From assembly GCF_044360475.1 (NCBI RefSeq), contig NZ_CP043494.1, forward strand, positions 5,580,001-5,644,000: 64,000 nt of DNA, written 5' to 3'. This document shows, in pieces, positions 8,605-16,156 of the stretch. Every line of letters begins with the position of its first letter. Position 1 is the stretch's first letter. This DNA comes from Archangium minus (lineage in GTDB: Bacteria > Myxococcota > Myxococcia > Myxococcales > Myxococcaceae). The notes under the pieces are model-generated. The model did no database searches and was not told the DNA's origin. It worked only from the letters and a program-made list of their open reading frames with translations. A program made the translations under genes and the position numbers.

Positions 8605-9585
8605 TTAAAGGACGTTCAGCCCTCGCGAGGGCCGAGGGTGAGCCGTTTGAGGCAGGGTGGACGCCTTGACCGGGCGGGTGGCATCCGACAGCCGCTCCGG
8701 GATGCGTGCGACGAGCACGTCGATGGCGGCCCGCACCTTCGAGGGCAGGTGCTTGTTCTGTGGCCAGACGGCGTAGATTTCAGTGCTGTAGCGGCGCTCC
8801 TGCTCCAGAAGGGTGACGAGCTGTCCGCCGCGCACGCGCTCCGCGACGAGCCAGCACGGAAGCCACGCAAGTCCCACGCCCTGCACCGCCGCGTCGGCGA
8901 TGGTCTCCACGTCGTCGAAGAGCAGGCGCGAGGGAACGGACACGAGCTTCTCGCCACCCTGTCCATCCGGAAACCGCCAGGGTCTGGCAATGCCATTGCG
9001 CCCGTAGGCGATGGCCTCGTGACCGTCCAACTCCTCAAGGGTGGTGGGATGACCGTGCCTGGCGAGGTAGGACGGCGCGGCGCAGACCACCAGCTCCTGG
9101 ACTCCCAGCCGGCGGGCCGTCAGGCCGGCATGGTCCGCCAGGGGCGCGATGCGGATCGCCAGGTCGTAGCCGTCCTCGATGAGGTCAACCACGCGGTCGG
9201 TGAAAGAGAGCTCCACTTGCAGCCCGGGATGCTGGCGGGTCAGCTCCCAGAGGATAGGCGCCGCGCAGAGCCGGCCGAACATCACCGACGCACTCACACG
9301 CAGGCGGCCGGTGGGCGCGCGGCGCCCGGAGTCCAGCTCCGCCTCGGCGGCCTCCAACTCCGCCAGCGCGCGGACACAGCGCTCGTAGAAGGCCTGGCCA
9401 TCATCCGTGAGGCTCTGTCGGCGCGTGGTGCGCTGGAAGAGACGCGTTCCCAGCCGCTCCTCCAACCGGGCAATGCTCTTGCCGATGGCCGAGCGCGACA
9501 GGCCCATGCGCTGGGCGGCGAGCGCGAAACTCCCGGCTTCGGCGGCCTGCACGAACGCGAGGACTCCACTGATGCGATCCGTCAT
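8605..9585 (-). CDS. LysR-family transcriptional regulator (divergent from MDR gene)
   Basis: This 326-residue regulator has an N-terminal winged helix: SFALAAQRMGLSRSAIGKSI, then LEERLGTRLFQRTTRR. The effector-binding domain is of LysR substrate type (GRLRVSASVMFGR, DLIEDGYDLAIRIAP). The C-terminus has about 25 extra residues rich in Pro and Thr. It is divergent from the zinc-type dehydrogenase gene at 9705, with a 119-bp shared intergenic region that contains a T-N11-A box at 9635-9647. By family precedent it would regulate that gene and itself in response to a small molecule. Confidence 0.93.
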   Translation of the reverse strand: MTDRISGVLAFVQAAEAGSFALAAQRMGLSRSAIGKSIARLEERLGTRLFQRTTRRQSLTDDGQAFYERCVRALAELEAAEAELDSGRRAPTGRLRVSASVMFGRLCAAPILWELTRQHPGLQVELSFTDRVVDLIEDGYDLAIRIAPLADHAGLTARRLGVQELVVCAAPSYLARHGHPTTLEELDGHEAIAYGRNGIARPWRFPDGQGGEKLVSVPSRLLFDDVETIADAAVQGVGLAWLPCWLVAERVRGGQLVTLLEQERRYSTEIYAVWPQNKHLPSKVRAAIDVLVARIPERLSDATRPVKASTLPQTAHPRPSRGLNVL

Positions 9586-9634
9586 GACTCCGCTCCGATT
9601 GGCGACTTTCTGTCCCCAGTGAGCGGACGAAGTG

Positions 9635-9647
9635 TCGCTACTGGCGA
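9635..9647. promoter_or_regulatory. Candidate LysR operator (T-N11-A with dyad)
   Basis: TCGCTACTGGCGA fits the T-N11-A LysR box and is symmetrical (TCGC then GCGA). It lies in the divergent promoter region between the LysR gene and the dehydrogenase gene. This is a prediction from pattern and position only. Confidence 0.45.
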
Positions 9648-9704
9648 AAGAAGTTCGTCTCTATATCTCCCATGCCTCTTTCACGCATGAGCACGGAGCA
9701 GACG

Positions 9705-10721
9705 ATGAGCGGCATGATGAAGCGTTGGCAGTTGCGGCAGCCCGGTCGGGCGCATCTGGAGTTGGTGGACGTGGCGATTCCCAAGCCGGGGCCGGGCGAG
9801 GTGTTGGTCCGAGTCTCGGCCGTGTCGCTCAACTACCGCGAGAAGCTCTTCCTGGATGGCAGCGGCTATTTGGACATGCCCCTGCCGCTCGTCCCCACCT
9901 CCGACATGGCGGGGGAGGTCGTCGCCACCGGGACGGGTGTGCGGCGCTTCAAGGAGGGAGCGCGGGTCATCGCCAACTTCCAGACCGACTGGGTGGAGGG
10001 TCCACCGCCCCGGCCGATGCGAAGCCTGGGCGGCAACGCGCCCGGCGTCCTGGCCGAGTACGTGGCCATGCCCGAGAGCTGGCTGGTCGCCTCACCCACG
10101 ACGCTCGATGACGTGCGGGCGAGCACCTTGCCCTGTGCCGGACTCACCGCCTGGACCGCGCTGTTGGAGCTGGGCGGGCTCCGTCCGGGGCAGACGGTGG
10201 TGACCCAGGGCACGGGCGGCGTGTCCCTGTTCGCGGTGCAGCTCGCGTCGGCCATGGGGGCGCGGGTCATCGTGCTCTCCGGTGACGAGGGCAAGCTCTC
10301 CCGTGCCAGGGAGCTGGGCGCGGCCCATGGCATTCATCGCGGCCACGCGCCCGATTGGGCCAAGGTGGTGCTCGAGCTCACGGAAGGGCAGGGCGCCGAC
10401 CACATCCTGGAGTTGGTCGGTGGTGACAACCTCGCCCGCTCGGTGAACGCCCTCGCGCCTGGCGGGCGCATCTCCCTGATTGGCGTGCTGGAAGGGTTCG
10501 AGGCCCGCCTCCCGGTGTTTCCGCTGTTACAGACGCAGGGCCACCTCCAGGGCATTTTCGTCGGCCACCGGCGGGGACTGGAGAACCTGGTGCGCGCGGT
10601 GGACCAGCTCGCGATCGAGCCGGTCGTCGATGCGATCTACCCCCTCGCCGAGTTCCCGAAGGCGCTGGAGCATCTGGACCGCGGGCCGTTCGGCAAGCTC
10701 GTCATCCGTGTCCGCCCCTGA
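9705..10721 (+). CDS. Zinc-type alcohol dehydrogenase / quinone oxidoreductase (MDR superfamily)
   Basis: The product has about 338 residues. The GroES-like N-terminal half has GEVLVRVSAVSLNYREKL and LPLVPTSDMAGEVVATG. The Rossmann half has TVVTQGTGGVSLFAVQLASA and DHILELVGGDNL. The Cys/His ligands of the catalytic zinc site of true ADHs are not evident, which favours an NAD(P)H-dependent reductase of the quinone-oxidoreductase type. ATG 9705 is chosen because GGAG stands six bases upstream; ATGs at 9672 and 9687 are in frame but lack a ribosome-binding site. It is divergent from a LysR gene, a common regulator/enzyme arrangement. Confidence 0.88.
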   Translation: MSGMMKRWQLRQPGRAHLELVDVAIPKPGPGEVLVRVSAVSLNYREKLFLDGSGYLDMPLPLVPTSDMAGEVVATGTGVRRFKEGARVIANFQTDWVEGPPPRPMRSLGGNAPGVLAEYVAMPESWLVASPTTLDDVRASTLPCAGLTAWTALLELGGLRPGQTVVTQGTGGVSLFAVQLASAMGARVIVLSGDEGKLSRARELGAAHGIHRGHAPDWAKVVLELTEGQGADHILELVGGDNLARSVNALAPGGRISLIGVLEGFEARLPVFPLLQTQGHLQGIFVGHRRGLENLVRAVDQLAIEPVVDAIYPLAEFPKALEHLDRGPFGKLVIRVRP

Positions 10722-11414
10722 TCACTTCTCACGCAGCGCGGCGAGGACCTCGCGCGCGACGGCCGCGGACGAGGCCGGGTTCTGACCGGTGATGAGCCGC
10801 CCATCACGCACCGCGAAGCTGCCCCACATGGGGCCGGACTCGAAGCGGGCACCCTGCTCGCGCAGCCGGGTCTCCAGGGGGAAGGGCACCACCGAGTCGA
10901 GCTTCACCGCCTTCTCCTCCTCGTTGGTGAAGGCCGCCACGCGCTTGCCCGCCACGATGGGCTTGCCATCGGGTCCCTTCACGCCCACGAGGGCCGCCGG
11001 ACCGTGGCAGACGGCCGAGACCACCGCGCCCCGGGCATACGCCGTCGTGAGCAGCGAGTGCAGCGGCGCGTGCGTCGCCAGGTCCCACATCACGCCGTGG
11101 CCGCCCACCACGAAGTAGGCGTCATAGGTGTCCTTCACCTTCTCGAGGGCGAGGGTGTTCGCGAGCTTCTTCTTCGCCACGTCGTCCGCGAGGAAGGCGC
11201 GGGTGGCTTCGGAGGACTCCTTCTCGCTCTTGGGGTCCGCCGGGGCCTTTCCGCCCAGGGGCGAGGCGATGTCCACCTGCGCGCCCGCCTTGGTGAACTC
11301 GGCATAGGGCGTCGCCAGCTCCTCGAGCCAGAAGCCGGTGGACTCCTTCGTGTTCCCCATCTGCGTGTGGCTGGTGACGATCAGCAGGATCTTGATGGCC
11401 GTCAGGGTCTTCAT
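10722..11414 (-). CDS. DJ-1/PfpI (Hsp31-like) class I amidotransferase-fold protein
   Basis: This 230-residue protein contains the nucleophile elbow VVSAVCHGPAALVG, with Cys as the expected reactive residue. It also has the upstream YFVVGGHGVMWDL that positions the Glu/His network, and a WLEELATPYAEFTKAGAQVDIASP start region typical of Hsp31/YhbO-type glyoxalase III or chaperone proteins. The N-terminus MKTLTAIKILLIVTSHTQ is only mildly hydrophobic and could be a first beta strand. The start is set by GGAGC upstream. It converges with the MDR gene end-to-end and is divergent from the next LysR gene. A role in aldehyde or glyoxal stress is inferred from the family. Confidence 0.9.
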   Translation of the reverse strand: MKTLTAIKILLIVTSHTQMGNTKESTGFWLEELATPYAEFTKAGAQVDIASPLGGKAPADPKSEKESSEATRAFLADDVAKKKLANTLALEKVKDTYDAYFVVGGHGVMWDLATHAPLHSLLTTAYARGAVVSAVCHGPAALVGVKGPDGKPIVAGKRVAAFTNEEEKAVKLDSVVPFPLETRLREQGARFESGPMWGSFAVRDGRLITGQNPASSAAVAREVLAALREK

Positions 11415-11505
11415 GGTGCGTGCTCCTTCATCGGGCCCACCGGGTTTGGGGGCCAACGGAGCTGACAAGTAGCGCTGCCTCTGACTGAAGAAAATCGAGG
11501 AGCTC

Positions 11506-11520
11506 TTCGCATAATGTGAA
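11506..11520. promoter_or_regulatory. Candidate LysR operator overlapping the start region of the LysR gene
   Basis: TTCGCATAATGTGAA is an imperfect palindrome (one mismatched pair) containing a T-N11-A box. It ends three bases before the LysR ATG. A protein bound there would block transcription or translation initiation of the regulator gene; the CATAAT inside could be its -10 element. Confidence 0.4.
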
Positions 11521-11523
11521 GGC

Positions 11524-12441
11524 ATGCTTGGCAATCATGAAGCCTTGTGGACGCTCTGGGAGGTGAGTCGGGCAGGCACCCATGCCGCCGCGGCCGCGCG
11601 GCTGGGCATCACGCCCTCCGCCGTGGGACAGCAACTCAAGGCGCTGGAGGCGCGCGTGGGCGTGGCGCTGTTCGAGCGGGTGGGGCGGCGAGCCCGGCTC
11701 ACGGCCGCGGGGGCGGCGCTCGTCGAGCGTCTCAAGGAGCATCTGCCCGCCCTGGACGCGGCGCTCGAAGAGGCGTCCGAGGCCCAACGGGCGGTGCGGG
11801 GAGAAGTCTCGTTGGGCGGGCCCTGGCCCTTCTACCGGTTCTGGTTGCGTCCGCGCCTGCCGGCGTTGCTGGAGCGCTATCCCGAGCTGCGCTTGAGCGT
11901 GCGCTTTGACGTGCCGAGTCTGCTCGTGCGTCGGCTCCTCGCGGGTGAGCTGGACGTGGCCCTCCTCGGCGTGTTGCCCGAGGCCCCGGGGCTGGAGGTG
12001 CGGCAAGTGGGCCAGGAGGAGTTCGTGGCCGTGGCCTCGCCGGGCTACGTGCGACGGTGGGGCACGCCCCGGACGGCGCGCGACTTCGCGGACCATCGCT
12101 TCATCGCGTTCGATGCCGATCTGGCGATGCTCGGCCCGTGGTGGCGGGCGGCCTTCGGTTCCCGCGAGCCGCTGCCCACGAGGGTGGTGTGCCACATTGC
12201 CAACCTGGATGAGATGCTGGCGCTCGCCGAGGCGGGCAGCGGCATCGCGGTGCTGCCTGACTACCTGGTGGAGCCTGCGGTCCGAGCGGGGAGGGTGGTG
12301 GTGCTTGCACCGGAGTCTGGCCGGCGCACGATTCGGCGTCCTCGCGGAACCCTTTGGATCGCCTGGCGCAAGGCCGCGGCTCCCACGGCGCGCTTCCTCG
12401 CGGTGCGTGATTGGCTCCTGGAGGGGGCTCCAGGAGCCTGA
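11524..12441 (+). CDS. LysR-family transcriptional regulator (divergent from DJ-1/PfpI gene)
   Basis: The product has 305 residues. The DNA-binding winged helix covers residues 1-60 (GTHAAAAARLGITPSAVGQQL, then LEARVGVALFERVGRR). The effector domain carries a LysR substrate-binding fold (GEVSLGGPWPFYRFWLRP, LLAGELDVALLGVLPE). It faces away from the DJ-1/PfpI gene across 109 bp, so that gene is its likely target. The putative ribosome-binding site (GAAGG) is weak and close to the ATG, and the predicted operator ends just upstream, which would fit tight autoregulation. Confidence 0.92.
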   Translation: MLGNHEALWTLWEVSRAGTHAAAAARLGITPSAVGQQLKALEARVGVALFERVGRRARLTAAGAALVERLKEHLPALDAALEEASEAQRAVRGEVSLGGPWPFYRFWLRPRLPALLERYPELRLSVRFDVPSLLVRRLLAGELDVALLGVLPEAPGLEVRQVGQEEFVAVASPGYVRRWGTPRTARDFADHRFIAFDADLAMLGPWWRAAFGSREPLPTRVVCHIANLDEMLALAEAGSGIAVLPDYLVEPAVRAGRVVVLAPESGRRTIRRPRGTLWIAWRKAAAPTARFLAVRDWLLEGAPGA

Positions 12442-12478
12442 ACCGCGTCAGTGTTTCGCAGTGCTCTCGACCGGGAGC

Positions 12479-13552
12479 TTACTTGCAGCCCAGGAACTCG
12501 AGGCGGCCCATGGAGATCGTCTCGATGGCGGTGCGGGTATCGTTATCGTCGGTGATGTGCACGCGGTACTTGCTGTAGGCACCCGGCGTGGTGACCGCGT
12601 ACTCGCGCCGCTCAGTGCCCAGCCAGCTGGTCTGGCCGGTGCGAGTATCAATCACGACCCAGGCGCTGCCGTTCCAGCCTTCAAACGTCCAGTCTTTGGG
12701 CGCGCGCGTGGTGATGGAGCCGTTGGAGTACGTGATGGCGTAGCCGGTGATGGTCCGGGGCGCATCGAGCCACTCGTAGCCGATCCACGCCGGGGTCTGC
12801 CCCACCTGGGAGATCCACATGGACGAGGTGTTGCTGTCGAACGCCTGCCAGGCCTCATAGGACGAGCTATAGACACCCGAGCGGGTCACGCTGCCGCCAG
12901 ACGGGGTCGCGCTGGTCAGGGTGGGCACCTGGCTGGTGGGCACCACGCACTCGCCACAGTTGAAGAGCTCGAGGCGGCCCATGGAGATGGTCTCGATACC
13001 CGTGCGGGTATCGTTGTCATCGGTGAAGTGCAGACGGTACTTGCTATAGGCGCCAGGCGTGGTGACCGCGTACTCGCGCCGCTCGGTGCCCAGCCAGTTG
13101 GTCTGGCCGGTGCGCGTATCGAGCACGACCCAGGCGCTGCCGTTCCAGCCTTCAAACGTCCAGTCCTTGGGCGCGCGCGTGGTGATGGAGCCGTTGGAGT
13201 ACGTGATGGCGTAGCGGGTGATGGTCCGGGGCGCGTCGAGCCACTCGTAGCCGATCCACGCCGGGGTCTGCCCCACCTGGGAGATCCACATGGACGAGGT
13301 GTTGCTGTCGAACGCCTGCCAGGCCTCATAGGACGAGCTATAGACGCCCGAGCGGGTCACGCTGCCGCCAGGCGCGGTCGCGCTGGTCAGGGTGGGCACC
13401 AGGCTGGCCCCGCAGTCGAGCTGCTGGCTGCTGGCATGGAATTCTGCCTCCGCCCCAGCGATATCGCTCTCACTTCCCTGGCATCCCAGCGCGGGAATCA
13501 GAACCAAGGCACTCATCAGGCGGATGCTTCTTCGAGACATCGGGAAATACAT
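12479..13552 (-). CDS. Lipoprotein with two nearly identical discoidin-like (F5/8 type C) domains
   Basis: This 357-residue protein is exported. The signal MSRRSIRLMSALVLIPALGC ends in a lipobox (Cys about residue 24). Two copies of a beta-sandwich domain follow, roughly residues 50-195 and 205-355. Each has SGVYSSSYEAWQAFDSN, WIGYEWLDAPRTITxYAITY, DWTFEGWNGSAWVV and an ETISMGRLE ending, the plan of carbohydrate- or lipid-binding F5/8C modules. The copies differ at only a few residues. The first ATG (13552) is preferred because AGGGGA lies six bases upstream. Likely an outer-membrane-anchored glycan-binding protein; it is monocistronic. Confidence 0.85.
   Translation of the reverse strand: MYFPMSRRSIRLMSALVLIPALGCQGSESDIAGAEAEFHASSQQLDCGASLVPTLTSATAPGGSVTRSGVYSSSYEAWQAFDSNTSSMWISQVGQTPAWIGYEWLDAPRTITRYAITYSNGSITTRAPKDWTFEGWNGSAWVVLDTRTGQTNWLGTERREYAVTTPGAYSKYRLHFTDDNDTRTGIETISMGRLELFNCGECVVPTSQVPTLTSATPSGGSVTRSGVYSSSYEAWQAFDSNTSSMWISQVGQTPAWIGYEWLDAPRTITGYAITYSNGSITTRAPKDWTFEGWNGSAWVVIDTRTGQTSWLGTERREYAVTTPGAYSKYRVHITDDNDTRTAIETISMGRLEFLGCK
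12497..12929 (-). repeat. Direct repeat copy encoding discoidin-like domain 2
   Basis: This 433-bp unit is repeated in the same orientation 471 bp away at 12968-13400, with only scattered substitutions. It encodes the C-terminal of two tandem domains within one lipoprotein gene. Confidence 0.85.
12968..13400 (-). repeat. Direct repeat copy encoding discoidin-like domain 1
   Basis: Partner of 12497-12929. The two copies retain near-identity at third codon positions, which points to recent duplication or ongoing gene conversion rather than to selection on protein alone. Confidence 0.85.
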
Positions 13553-13835
13553 ACAGAATCCCCTTCACATTGTTTGTGCGTGAAATAAACGACTGAGGCA
13601 GGTCTTCCGTGGAAGAGCCGTCGTTCGCGGGAAGCTGTATAAAGCAATGGCACAATTGTGTTTCGGTTGGAACATTCTGCGGGGACGACAAGCAGTGATG
13701 TATAGGCGCCAGGCAGAAAGCACAGGCAGGCGATACACATTGGGTGTGTACGGGGTGGGACTGTCTGTGTTTGGCCTCTGGCGATTGAATCGTACGCAGC
13801 GTCTGGGGGCACGGAGAGTGGAATGACTTTCACCC

Positions 13836-14450
13836 CTACAGCACGACCCGCCTGAGCCACCAGGGAGGGCACGGAAGCTCGGAGCAGTCACGAAGCACGC
13901 GCTCTGGAAACTGGGCACGTGCCCAACGTTGGTGGCAGGGGCGAGGGAACTGCGAGATGACCTGCTGAGGCGACATGTGCTGGCAGCGCTTCTTGAACGC
14001 CTCTACGCAGCCCTCCTCATGCGACTGGTAGAGCCCTGAGAGCAGGAGATACTTGCCTGCGTCGGCGGTCAGGTTCTCTCGTGCCAGCAGACGACCCCAG
14101 AGGAGATAGGTCCACGGGTTGTAGAAGGAGAGTGCTCCCGAGAGCCGCAGCTTCAGCGTGTCGAACCGCTTGGCCTCCCACAGCTCGGTCGCGGCAAGAC
14201 GCCAGAAGTCGATGCGGTCAACGCACAGGCGTATCCCTTTTGCCTCATGGGGAAGCTGGGTGAGTGCGTGCAACAGAGGCTGCTGAAACGGGATGTGGAA
14301 ATTGCGGCCAACGACCCAGACGGGGCCTCCTGGCAGCCACTCTGTCTTGAGGGGCATCCACCATGCGTGGAGGAGGGCTCGTGCCGCACGTTTCTGTCGG
14401 GACTCGAGCGCCTGGACGACCTGCTCTATCGAGGGTCTTGCCGTATTCAT
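13836..14450 (-). CDS. Hypothetical protein, possibly helical-repeat type
   Basis: This 204-residue protein is not confidently recognised. It starts MNTARPSIEQVVQALESRQK and has a middle segment with ELWEAKRFDTLKLRL and LWGRLLARENLTADAGKYLLL. The AGKYLLLSG phrase is reminiscent of proteins in which a helical-repeat domain precedes an AGRYLFLS-like tail. There is no signal peptide or membrane helix. It has an unusually high Trp and Arg content in its C-terminus. GGGAGCC precedes the start. The 283 bp between it and the discoidin-like lipoprotein gene are visibly lower in GC than the surroundings and contain no gene. Confidence 0.6.
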   Translation of the reverse strand: MNTARPSIEQVVQALESRQKRAARALLHAWWMPLKTEWLPGGPVWVVGRNFHIPFQQPLLHALTQLPHEAKGIRLCVDRIDFWRLAATELWEAKRFDTLKLRLSGALSFYNPWTYLLWGRLLARENLTADAGKYLLLSGLYQSHEEGCVEAFKKRCQHMSPQQVISQFPRPCHQRWARAQFPERVLRDCSELPCPPWWLRRVVL

Positions 14451-14582
14451 GCCGGGGCTCCCGGGTCGTGAGAGGGTGGCGCGCTCAAAGGGCAGTCCGT
14501 TCGTTAGGGGACTGAGTGTAGAAGCACGTGAGCAAAGCGCGCCAGGAAGCGGTTCCTCAGAACTCGGTTATGGTCTCAGGCC

Positions 14583-14987
14583 ATGGGGATGTCCGCCGAA
14601 GTGCTCGCAATTGGCCCGTTTCGCCGCGCGCTGCTGCCTGTTCTCAGTCATTCCGCCGAGCGGTATGCGGCGACGCGCGAAGGGGTGTCGCTCGTCGAGA
14701 GCGTGATTCCCATGCTTCATCATGGGAACACCGTCGGTCGCGAGCTCGCCCACTGTCTGGGGGTCGAGCCGTGGGACTTCAACACCCATGTCTTCGACCC
14801 CTGGCGGGTGGACCTCGAGGCGCTGCGGGCCTTTCTGGGGCGCTACTTGCCAGGTTGTGCGGCGCACCGGAGCCTCCCGGCACGGGAGACTTGCGAGGCG
14901 TGCCGGCGGGCGAGCTCTCTACCCGTGGACAAGCTCATCCTGCTGCGCGAGGCGGGGTTCGAGTTCTTCTTCCTTCCCAACGGTTAG
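14583..14987 (+). CDS. Hypothetical protein, paralogue of the next gene
   Basis: This 134-residue protein is of unknown family. Its core, from EVLAIGPFRRALLPVLSH to EPWDFNTHVFDPWRVDLEAL, is clearly homologous to residues 65-150 of the protein encoded immediately downstream. Its C-terminus carries a CEACRR motif inside CAAHRSLPARETCEAC, with four cysteines or histidines close together that could bind a metal. No signal peptide. Three bases separate it from the next gene, so the two are almost certainly co-transcribed. The upstream end has an alternative start at the third codon (MSAEV). Confidence 0.7.
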   Translation: MGMSAEVLAIGPFRRALLPVLSHSAERYAATREGVSLVESVIPMLHHGNTVGRELAHCLGVEPWDFNTHVFDPWRVDLEALRAFLGRYLPGCAAHRSLPARETCEACRRASSLPVDKLILLREAGFEFFFLPNG

Positions 14988-14990
14988 CGC

Positions 14991-15515
14991 ATGCCCTCGG
15001 AACTCCCTCTTTCTCCTCCCGAGCGGGCCGAGGTCCTTCGGCTGTTCGACTCCCATGGCGCGCTCGAGGCCTTGGTGTACGTGCGACGAGTGACCGGTGC
15101 GGGGCTCGCCGATGCGCATGTGACGGTCCAGGAGATCCTCCGGACCCATGGACGTCTTCGCGAACCGGCGCGCCCCAGTCGCACCGCGGAGATCCTCGCC
15201 GTGGGTCCGTTCCGTCGTGAGCTCGTGCCGTTCCTGGAGTACCCGGCGAACCTCTACGAGGGGACTCGCGAGGGGACTCCGATGATCGTGCACTTCGTGG
15301 AGGCGAACCTCGACTCTGGAGAGGCTCACGCGCTCGCGGCCTGCTTCGGCGCGGACCCCTGGGACTTCAATACCCACACCCTGGACCCGTGGCGGGCCGA
15401 CCTCGAGGCCCTGCGCGAGTTGCTCGAAGAGGCGGGCGACGAATACGTCACCCGGTTCGTCGCCCTTCGCGCGGCGGGCTACCGGTTCCACTTCCTGACG
15501 CGTGCTCCGGAGTGA
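14991..15515 (+). CDS. Hypothetical protein with L7/L12-like helix-turn plus duplicated unknown domain
   Basis: The product has 174 residues. The C-terminal two-thirds (EILAVGPFRRELVPFLEYP to DPWDFNTHTLDPWRADLEAL) duplicates the preceding gene. It also has an N-terminal 65 residues absent there, including ALEALVYVRRVTGAGLADA. This resembles the VRxxTGLGLxEAK helix-loop-helix of the ribosomal L7/L12 C-terminal domain, a motif reused in many non-ribosomal proteins. Function is unknown. The aromatic, acidic core and the missing signal peptide suggest a soluble cytosolic protein. Confidence 0.7.
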   Translation: MPSELPLSPPERAEVLRLFDSHGALEALVYVRRVTGAGLADAHVTVQEILRTHGRLREPARPSRTAEILAVGPFRRELVPFLEYPANLYEGTREGTPMIVHFVEANLDSGEAHALAACFGADPWDFNTHTLDPWRADLEALRELLEEAGDEYVTRFVALRAAGYRFHFLTRAPE

Positions 15516-15523
15516 GTCGCGCG

Positions 15524-15958
15524 TCACGACTTGCGCTGCCGCTCGACCTCGGCGCGCAGCTGCTCCTCCTGTGCGCGCAGCTCCGGCGTGAGCTCGCTGC
15601 CGAAGTCCTCCGCCTCGAACACCGGACGAATCTCGATCTCCGCCTCTTCACCGGGCATGGGCTCTGGGCAGCGACGCACCCACTCCACGGCCTCCTCCAT
15701 CGACTTCACCTGCCAGATCCAGTAGCCGGCGATGAGCTCCTTCGTCTCGGCGAACGGACCGTCGATGACGCTCTTCTTTCCGCCCGAGAACCGCACGCGC
15801 TTACCCCTGCTGCTCGGGTGGAGGCCGTCGCCGGCCAGCAGGACGCCGGCCTTCACCAGCTCCTCGTTGTACTTGCCCATGTCGGCGAGCAGCTTCTCGT
15901 TGGGCATCACGCCGGCCTCGGAGTTCTTCGTTGCCTTGATGATCACCATGACGCGCAT
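15524..15958 (-). CDS. YciI/DGPF-domain family protein
   Basis: This 144-residue protein starts MRVMVIIKATKNSEAGVMP and contains the family signature DGPFAETKELIAGYWIW, then EAVEWVRRCPEPM. These make the ferredoxin-like fold of YCII-related proteins, often encoded beside ECF sigma factors, although none is adjacent here. The C-terminus ends in a charged helix (LRAQEEQLRAEVERQ). Enzymatic function in this family is mostly unproven. It converges on the paralogous gene pair with an eight-base gap. Confidence 0.9.
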   Translation of the reverse strand: MRVMVIIKATKNSEAGVMPNEKLLADMGKYNEELVKAGVLLAGDGLHPSSRGKRVRFSGGKKSVIDGPFAETKELIAGYWIWQVKSMEEAVEWVRRCPEPMPGEEAEIEIRPVFEAEDFGSELTPELRAQEEQLRAEVERQRKS

Positions 15959-16156
15959 TGTCGTTTTCCTTTCGCGATGGGAGGACGCTCCGGCCGGGGA
16001 TGACCGTTAGCGCCTCCTTTCAAAATGGCGACGAACGAGCCCGGCACGGATCGACACGCCCCCCAAAAAAATCGATCGCCGCCACCGGTCATCCTACAAA
16101 ACCCTCGTAAGTTCCAGGACTTAGGGCAGGGAGCGCTTCCTGGAAGGCCGCGCTGC

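Noticed and set aside
11906..13588. A 560-codon plus-strand frame containing repeated Arg/Gly-rich blocks
   Set aside because: Its repeats are just the complement of the duplicated discoidin-like domains, and it straddles two genes.
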